Shown here piece by piece: positions 6,909 to 11,052 of a stretch of DNA of 11,052 nt. The DNA lies in contig CAZMSZ010000258.1 in the NCBI GenBank assembly GCA_964569055.1, positions 1 through 11,052 of the forward strand. The letters run 5' to 3'. The position numbers and the translations under genes were made by a program. A model generated the notes under the pieces. It had not been told where the DNA came from and made no database searches. It worked only from the letters and a program-made list of their open reading frames with translations. Source of the DNA: JAWLGW01 sp964569055 (GTDB lineage: Bacteria; Planctomycetota; J058). Numbering within the stretch: position 1 is the stretch's first letter; every line of letters starts with the position of its first letter.

Positions 6909-6914
6909 TACAGT
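6909..6914 (+). promoter_or_regulatory. Candidate -10 box before glpD
   Basis: TACAGT matches TATAAT at four of six positions and ends nine bases before the ATG at 6923, so the leader would be about two bases or none. No Shine-Dalgarno sequence is visible. No -35 box is seen at the usual spacing; TTGACG at 6897-6902 is only six bases from the -10 box and is too close. TCGAGCC follows the box, as at 3622-3628. Confidence 0.38.
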
Positions 6915-6922
6915 CGAGCCCC

Positions 6923-8623
6923 ATGCAGGACGTGCAGGAGCGGGGGCAGCGCTTCGCGCGGCTCGGCAACACCGAGTTCGACCTCCTCGTGATCGGCGGC
7001 GGCGTGACGGGCGCGGGGATCGCGCGCGACGCGGCGCTGCGCGGGCTGAGCGTGGCCCTGGTCGAGAAGGCCGACCTCGCCAACGGGACCTCGTCGGCCT
7101 CCTCCAAGCTGATCCACGGGGGGCTGCGCTACCTCGAGCAGGGGCAGCTCGGGCTGGTGTTCGAGGGGACGCGCGAGCGGGCGCTGCTGATGCGCCTCGC
7201 CCCGCACCTCGCCCGGCCGCTGCCGTTCCTGTTCCCGGTCTACGTGTCGAGCCGCGTGAACCTCATGATGGTCGCGCTCGGCATGTGGGCCTACGACGCG
7301 CTCGCCATGTTCCGCAACTACCGGCGGCACCGCATGCTGGGGCGGGCGGCCACGCTGCGCGTGGAGCCCGAGCTGCAGGCGCGGGGGCTGCGGGGCGCGG
7401 CCTGCTACTACGACTGCATGACCAACGACGCGCGGCTCACGCTCGAGACCGCGCTCGACGCCATGGACCACCGCGCGCTGGTGGTGACCTACGCCGAGGC
7501 GGTCGAGCTGCTCGGCGATGGGGCGCGGACCACGGGCGCGCGGGTGCGCGACCTGCTCGCGCCCGAGGCGCTGGCGGGCGAGCCGGAGGCGGCCCGCACC
7601 GTCGACGTGCGCGCGCGGGTCACGGTGGTCGCGGCCGGGCCGTGGAGCGACGAGGTGCTGGGGCGCACCGTGGGGCGGCGGCTGCTGCGCCCGACCAAGG
7701 GCGTGCACATCGTGCTCGACCGCGCGCGCCTCCCGGTCGAGCACGCGGTCGTCCTGACCGGGCCGCGCGACGGGCGGGTCATGTTCGCGATCCCCTGGGG
7801 CGCGCGCACGATCGTGGGCACCACCGACACCGACGAGCCCGAGGGGCCCGACGACCTCGAGGCGACCGCGGAGGACGTCGACTACCTGCTCGAGACGGTC
7901 AACGCCTTCTTCCCCCGGCTCGAGGCGACCCGGGCGGACGTGATCTCGACCTGGGCGGGGCTGCGCCCGCTCATGTCCGACGACGCGAGCGAGCACGCCT
8001 CGGACGTGTCGCGCGAGCACGAGATCCTCAACCTCGACCCCGGCCTGCTCGCGATCGTGGGCGGCAAGCTGACCACCTACCGGCTGATGGCCGAGCAGAC
8101 CGTCGACCGCGCCCTGCGCAAGCTCGGCACGCGGCGCGCGCTCGACCCCTGCCGCACGCGGGAGATGCCGCTCCCCGGCGCGGCCGACCCGGCCGCCCTG
8201 CGCGACCTCGAGGCCTACGCGGCCAGCCTCGCGGCCGAGCATGCGCTCGAGCCCGACGTGGCGCGCCACCTCGCCACCACCTACGGGGTGCGCGCGCGCG
8301 ACGTCCTGGCGGCGGGCAAGGAGGCGGGGGTCCGCCCCGGGCGGCTGGTGCCCGACCTGCCCTACCTCGTGGACGAGGTCGCCTACGCCGTGCGCTACGA
8401 GCTGGCCCGCCGGCTCGACGACGTGCTGCGCCGCCGCACGCAGGTGTTCCTGCAGGCCAAGGACCAGGGCCTGGGCTGCGCGCGCGAGGCCGCGCAGGTC
8501 ATGGCCGACGCCCTGGGGTGGGACGCCGCGCGCGTGGCCCTGGAGCTCGAGCGCTACCGCGGCAAGGTCGAGGCGTCGCGCCGCTACCAGCACGCCGGCG
8601 CGGCGCTGGGTGAGACGGCCTGA
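6923..8623 (+). CDS. glpD: FAD-dependent glycerol-3-phosphate dehydrogenase
   Basis: This 566-residue protein is a full-length GlpD/GlpA-type dehydrogenase. It oxidises sn-glycerol 3-phosphate to dihydroxyacetone phosphate with FAD and passes electrons to the quinone pool at the inner face of the cytoplasmic membrane. The FAD-binding motif GGGVTG (25-30) lies in a Rossmann start, followed by the family signature DAALRG (36-41) and SSASSKLIHGGLRYLE. Near residue 380 is the second signature GGKLTTYRLMAE. The C-terminal helical domain, including DEVAYAVRYELARRLDDVL, is typical of the DAO_C part. The gene stands 46 bases after the PDZ-toroid-cytochrome gene with its own -10 box. No glpK, glpF or glpR is nearby, so it may serve lipid or glycerol use rather than a dedicated operon. 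Family assignment is secure. Confidence 0.96.
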   Translation: MQDVQERGQRFARLGNTEFDLLVIGGGVTGAGIARDAALRGLSVALVEKADLANGTSSASSKLIHGGLRYLEQGQLGLVFEGTRERALLMRLAPHLARPLPFLFPVYVSSRVNLMMVALGMWAYDALAMFRNYRRHRMLGRAATLRVEPELQARGLRGAACYYDCMTNDARLTLETALDAMDHRALVVTYAEAVELLGDGARTTGARVRDLLAPEALAGEPEAARTVDVRARVTVVAAGPWSDEVLGRTVGRRLLRPTKGVHIVLDRARLPVEHAVVLTGPRDGRVMFAIPWGARTIVGTTDTDEPEGPDDLEATAEDVDYLLETVNAFFPRLEATRADVISTWAGLRPLMSDDASEHASDVSREHEILNLDPGLLAIVGGKLTTYRLMAEQTVDRALRKLGTRRALDPCRTREMPLPGAADPAALRDLEAYAASLAAEHALEPDVARHLATTYGVRARDVLAAGKEAGVRPGRLVPDLPYLVDEVAYAVRYELARRLDDVLRRRTQVFLQAKDQGLGCAREAAQVMADALGWDAARVALELERYRGKVEASRRYQHAGAALGETA

Positions 8624-8636
8624 CGCCCTCGGGGCG
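8624..8636 (+). terminator. Weak terminator-like hairpin after glpD
   Basis: CGCCC and GGGCG form a perfect 5-bp stem around a TCG loop, starting one base after the glpD stop codon. No T-run follows, so it is not a classic intrinsic terminator. In such GC-rich DNA a stem this short could also arise by chance. Confidence 0.25.
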
Positions 8637-8667
8637 CGTGACGAAGAACTCGACGCTCGACGACCCA

Positions 8668-8694
8668 CCGGGGCCAAGCCGGATCAAGCCCCGG
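8668..8694. repeat. Inverted repeat, 7-bp arms, 13-base loop
   Basis: CCGGGGC at 8668-8674 is perfectly complementary to GCCCCGG at 8688-8694. It lies in the 132-base gap between glpD and the SDR-like gene, directly upstream of and touching the candidate promoter at 8694-8708. It could be an operator or part of a terminator for glpD. Confidence 0.45.
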
Positions 8695-8708
8695 GCGGGG
8701 GAGTTGCA
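8694..8708 (+). promoter_or_regulatory. Candidate sigma-54 (-24/-12) promoter, overlapping a sigma-70-like alternative
   Basis: GGC at 8694-8696 and TTGCA at 8704-8708 place the essential GG and GC exactly ten bases apart, as in the sigma-54 consensus TGGCACG-N4-TTGCA. The -12 half is a perfect match; the -24 half is partial. Transcription would begin near 8719, leaving a leader with a GAGGGGAGG ribosome binding site. The same DNA also reads as TTGCAC (8704-8709), 17 bases, TCCAAT (8727-8732), a moderate sigma-70-type promoter. The sequence alone does not decide between them. Confidence 0.32.
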
Positions 8709-8755
8709 CCCTTAGCAGCCGCGGGCTCCAATCAGCGCCCGAGGGGAGGCGACCC

Positions 8756-9793
8756 ATGAGCGAGCTCGCTCCGACGACGGCGGTGACTGGCGCGTGCGGC
8801 CTGCTCGGCACCCACGTGTGCGAGGCGCTGGCGGCGGCGGGACACCGCGTCGTGGCGCTCGATACGCCCGAGGCCTGCCGCGAGGACGACGCCGCCCGAG
8901 GCGCGCTCCCGAGCGTGGTGCGCGGGACCGGCGCGGAGCCGATCCCGATCGACCCCGTGCACGGTCCGCCCCCCGACGTGCTCGAGGGCGTCGACCGCCT
9001 GATCCACGCCGGGCTGCTGCGCGACCCCGCGCTCGAGCCCGAGCGGCTCGAGGCGGTGAACGGCCGCGGCACGGCCGCGCTCCTGCAGGCCTGCCGCGAC
9101 GCGGGGGTCGAGCGGGTGGTGGTGATCGGGAGCGGCGAGGCCTACGCCCCGTGCGAGGGCCCGGCGCGGGAGGAGGCGGCGCTCGCGCCGCAGGGCGCCC
9201 TCGAGCGCAGCCTCCTGGCGGCCGAGCGCGCGGCGCTCGAGAGCGAGGCCCCCGCCGCGATCGTGCTCCGCGCCGGCGCGGTCTACGGCCCGCGCGTCGG
9301 GGCGGGCTCGGGGGCGTGGCCGCTGGCCCTGGCCAGGAGCCCGGTCGCGGCCTGGCCGCGCAACCTCGGCGGGCGCCTCCCGCTGGTCCACGCGCGCGAC
9401 GTGGCGCGCGCCGCGATCCACCTCGCCCTGCTGGAGCAGGTCCCCGAGCGGCTCTACAACGTGGCCGGCGAGGCCACGCTCACCGCGCGCGACGCCGTGC
9501 GCCTGGTCGCGCTCTACAGCGGCAACGCCTTCGTCGACCTGCCGCCGCTCCCGCGTCGGGTGAGCGAGCGGCTGCTGCGCGGGCTCGAGGAGCTGGAGCG
9601 CGCCGCGGGCCGCTGGCTCCCCTTCGGCGAGGGGCGACCGCGCGCGCCGGTCGCGGCGCTGCGAGGCCTGGCGCGCGACCTCGTGCTCGACACGGAGCGG
9701 CTGGCCGCGACCGGGTTCGAGCTCGAGGTCCCCGAGCCGCGCCGCGGGATCCGCGACACGCTCTGCTGGTACAAGCAGGAGGGTTGGCTATGA
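8756..9793 (+). CDS. SDR-fold NAD-dependent epimerase/dehydratase-like protein, probably catalytically inactive
   Basis: The 345-residue protein belongs to the extended SDR (NAD-dependent epimerase/dehydratase) family. TGACGLLGTHV (11-21) is the nucleotide-binding GxxGxxG motif, and VVALD (32-36) ends in the Asp expected for NAD(H). VERVVVIGSGEAY (118-130) matches the central strand before the active site. RAGAVYGPR (172-180), LPLVHARDVARA (208-219) and YNVAGE (234-239) match conserved C-terminal parts. The catalytic YxxxK appears lost: the aligned segment reads ALERSLLAAE, with L149 for Tyr and L153 for Lys. It may therefore bind NAD or a partner without oxidoreductase chemistry. GAGGGGAGG precedes the ATG. 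Its stop overlaps the next gene's ATG (ATGA), so the two are translationally coupled. Substrate unknown. Confidence 0.87.
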   Translation: MSELAPTTAVTGACGLLGTHVCEALAAAGHRVVALDTPEACREDDAARGALPSVVRGTGAEPIPIDPVHGPPPDVLEGVDRLIHAGLLRDPALEPERLEAVNGRGTAALLQACRDAGVERVVVIGSGEAYAPCEGPAREEAALAPQGALERSLLAAERAALESEAPAAIVLRAGAVYGPRVGAGSGAWPLALARSPVAAWPRNLGGRLPLVHARDVARAAIHLALLEQVPERLYNVAGEATLTARDAVRLVALYSGNAFVDLPPLPRRVSERLLRGLEELERAAGRWLPFGEGRPRAPVAALRGLARDLVLDTERLAATGFELEVPEPRRGIRDTLCWYKQEGWL

Positions 9794-10386
9794 ACGCGCA
9801 GCTCGAGGTGCCCCCGCCCGTCCCCGTCTCGCTCGAGCCGCCCGCCGCGCGGGCGCGCCGGCTCGAGGCGCTCGACCTGCCCGAGGTCGCGACCTGGACG
9901 AGCGACGAGCTCGAGGCCGCGCTCGAGGCGGGGGAGACGCCCGACCCCGACGCGATCGCCCCCTGGGAGTGGAACGGCTACAACGTCCCGTTCGTCACCC
10001 GCCTGCTCGGGTTCCGCAAGTTCAAGAAGGGGTTCGTCCCGGCCGGCGACTACCTGCGCGGCTACAACGTGCAGGTCCTCGCCGAGGGCGGCCCGCTCGA
10101 CCCCTGGGTGGTGCGGCGAGACCGTCAGGGGCGCGCGATCCACCACGGGTTCTTCGACGTGGTCACGCCGACGGCGCCCGACGACCGCTACCCCCACGCG
10201 CTCCTGATCAACTACGCCTGCGGCCGCAACCCGCGCCTGGACCCGAGCGGCGTGCTGCGCGACTACATCGTGTCGCTCGGCCCCGACCTCATGCTCGGAA
10301 AGGCCTACGCCGCCCTGGGCGGGCGGCGCGTTCCGATCTCGTTCTTCGTGCTGCAGCGGGCGGAGCGGATCGAGAGCAGCTCCTAG
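9790..10386 (+). CDS. Hypothetical protein coupled to the SDR-like gene
   Basis: The 198-residue protein begins at the ATG of an ATGA overlap with the preceding stop; AGGAGG lies seven bases upstream. It has no signal peptide or membrane segment. After a Pro- and Glu-rich, probably flexible first 55 residues, a compact domain shows W59-x3-G63, RKFKKGF (76-82), RGYNVQVL, DYIVSLG, LGKAYAALGG and a final strand FFVLQR. The order of W-x-G, K-x-F, RDY, LGKAY and FVL-R vaguely recalls the GXWXG/DUF4334 lipid-binding type of beta-barrel, but this is a weak resemblance and not an assignment. Coupling to the SDR-like gene suggests a joint task, perhaps on the same small molecule or lipid. It converges with the GNAT gene with two bases between stop codons. 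Confidence 0.78.
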   Translation: MNAQLEVPPPVPVSLEPPAARARRLEALDLPEVATWTSDELEAALEAGETPDPDAIAPWEWNGYNVPFVTRLLGFRKFKKGFVPAGDYLRGYNVQVLAEGGPLDPWVVRRDRQGRAIHHGFFDVVTPTAPDDRYPHALLINYACGRNPRLDPSGVLRDYIVSLGPDLMLGKAYAALGGRRVPISFFVLQRAERIESSS

Positions 10387-10388
10387 AT

Positions 10389-10910
10389 TTAGGCCGCGCG
10401 CCGCGCGGACCCGCTCGGCGCGCGCTCGAGCACCGGCCCGAACGCGCCGCGCTCGCCGGTGGCCCAGAAGCCGAACCGGCCGTACCAGGCCTCGAGCTGC
10501 GCCTGCTCGAGCCCGGCGCAGGCCCGCGCCTCGAGGCGGAGCGTGACCCCGTGGGCGTCGGCGTCGGCGACCACGCGCCGCATGAGCTGCCGACCGATCC
10601 CGGCCGCGCGGTAGGCGGGGGGCACGAACACCCAGTCGATCAGCCGCTGGCTCGGCCCCTCGACCGAGAGCTTGATCCGGGCGATCTGCCCGCGGGCCAG
10701 CCGGCAGGAGTAGTCGTTCGCCATGCCCGGGCGGTCGGTCGCGATCTCGGGCACCAGCCGCAGCGGCGAGCGCCCGGCGTCCGCCTGCACCTCGCTCGCC
10801 TCCTTGGCGCGGACCCCGCGGTAGATCGAGCGGGTCGAGAACCGCCCCGAGACCTTCTGGGGATCGCGGGCCTTGCGGCCGGGGAAGCGCAGGATCGTGG
10901 CATCGCTCAT
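10389..10910 (-). CDS. GNAT-family N-acetyltransferase
   Basis: The 173-residue protein carries a GNAT acetyl-CoA-binding core in its second half. Strand IDWVFVPP (91-98) leads into the pyrophosphate-binding loop YRAAGIGRQLM, with R101-x2-G104-x-G106 as the [QR]xxGx[GA] motif. LEARA is the next strand. LEAWYGRFGF (139-148) holds the usual C-terminal Tyr (Y143) near the thiolate-stabilising position. The first ~65 residues are basic, rich in Arg and Ser, and match nothing I recognise; they could be a disordered extension. The substrate cannot be predicted. The start ATG at 10910 is supported by a perfect GGAGGT six bases upstream on this strand. The gene is convergent with its left neighbour and has no operon partner in the window. 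Confidence 0.9.
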   Translation of the reverse strand: MSDATILRFPGRKARDPQKVSGRFSTRSIYRGVRAKEASEVQADAGRSPLRLVPEIATDRPGMANDYSCRLARGQIARIKLSVEGPSQRLIDWVFVPPAYRAAGIGRQLMRRVVADADAHGVTLRLEARACAGLEQAQLEAWYGRFGFWATGERGAFGPVLERAPSGSARRAA

Positions 10911-11052
10911 GGTCGGACCTCCGTCACGAGAGGTCTATCGGCAGGGGTCGGCGCTTGCCTGCAGGGGGGATTCGGAGGCCGAATCGACTCGGGTCGCGAT
11001 CGGTGAGGCAGCCCGGCGTCGCTCCTCAGGTCGGACGAGAGAGGAAACAGGG
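10911..11052. other. Upstream region of the GNAT gene with a hairpin
   Basis: The minus strand carries the GGAGGT ribosome binding site (10917-10922). A perfect inverted repeat, GATTCGG (10969-10975) and CCGAATC (10979-10985) around AGG, lies 58 bases upstream of the start codon. An 8-base palindrome CCTGCAGG sits at 10958-10965. I see no clear -10/-35 pair for the GNAT gene and no gene in the last 142 bases. Confidence 0.5.
10969..10985. repeat. Perfect inverted repeat, 7-bp arms, 3-base loop
   Basis: GATTCGG and CCGAATC are exact complements around AGG. The site is 58 bases upstream of the GNAT start codon, so it could be an operator for that gene or a hairpin belonging to a gene beyond the window edge. 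Confidence 0.55.

Noticed and set aside
6897..6914. TTGACG and TACAGT before glpD as a complete sigma-70 promoter
   Set aside because: The spacer is only six bases, far from the usual 16-18; only the -10 box was kept.
4780..7107. A 775-codon open frame on the minus strand opposite the toroid-cytochrome gene
   Set aside because: Long antisense frames are expected in DNA this GC-rich. The translation is low-complexity Arg/Ala/Gly/Val with no domain, whereas the plus strand encodes recognisable domains throughout.
6908..8677. A 589-codon minus-strand open frame opposite glpD
   Set aside because: It mirrors glpD, whose family signatures are intact on the plus strand, and its product shows only compositional bias.
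8794..9789. An upstream extension that would fuse a long Arg/Pro/Ala-rich segment to the protein at 9790
   Set aside because: The extension is a frame-shifted shadow of the SDR-like gene; the ATG at 9790 has a strong ribosome binding site and an ATGA overlap.

Overview
The window is very GC-rich (well above 70 % by eye, not counted) and densely packed with bacterial genes. I found no rRNA, tRNA, CRISPR array, transposase or phage gene. The organism cannot be named from this sequence. The GC content, a CheY/CheX-type pair with MshEN-like repeats, and an alpha-alpha toroid protein of a kind I associate with Planctomycetota would suit a high-GC Myxococcota- or Planctomycetota-like bacterium. That placement is inference.

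Layout. Bases 1-161 hold an imperfect ~51/52-base tandem repeat and a promoter-like -10 box seven bases before the first gene. 162-1046 (+) encodes a protein with a C39/papain-like Cys-His-Asp pattern. 1098-1463 and 1475-2449 (+) form a signalling pair: a single-domain CheY-like receiver, then a CheX/CheC-type phosphatase carrying four exact 29-residue repeats of the c-di-GMP-binding MshEN type. 2457-3278 (-) is an unrecognised protein, convergent with the pair. After a 350-base divergent intergenic region comes an envelope operon. 3629-4930 encodes a secreted protein. It overlaps by four bases with 4927-6876, a membrane-anchored fusion of a PDZ domain, a prenyltransferase/squalene-cyclase-like toroid and a C-terminal c-type cytochrome domain. 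6923-8623 is glpD. 8756-9793 and 9790-10386 are another four-base-overlap pair: an SDR-fold protein that has lost its YxxxK catalytic pair, and an unrecognised 198-residue protein. 10389-10910 (-) is a GNAT acetyltransferase, and the last 142 bases hold its ribosome binding site and a hairpin.

How the genes work together. The receiver and the CheX-like protein probably form a phosphorylation/dephosphorylation module that may also sense cyclic di-GMP. The secreted protein and the PDZ-toroid-cytochrome protein are translationally coupled and probably act together outside the cytoplasmic membrane, perhaps near an electron-transfer chain. The SDR-like protein and its partner are likewise coupled. 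GlpD stands alone, without glpK or glpF beside it.

The points most worth a second look are the PDZ-toroid-cytochrome fusion, the repeat-CheX fusion beside a lone receiver, the dead-looking SDR, and the recurring -10 boxes 7-9 bases before start codons, which suggest leaderless transcripts.
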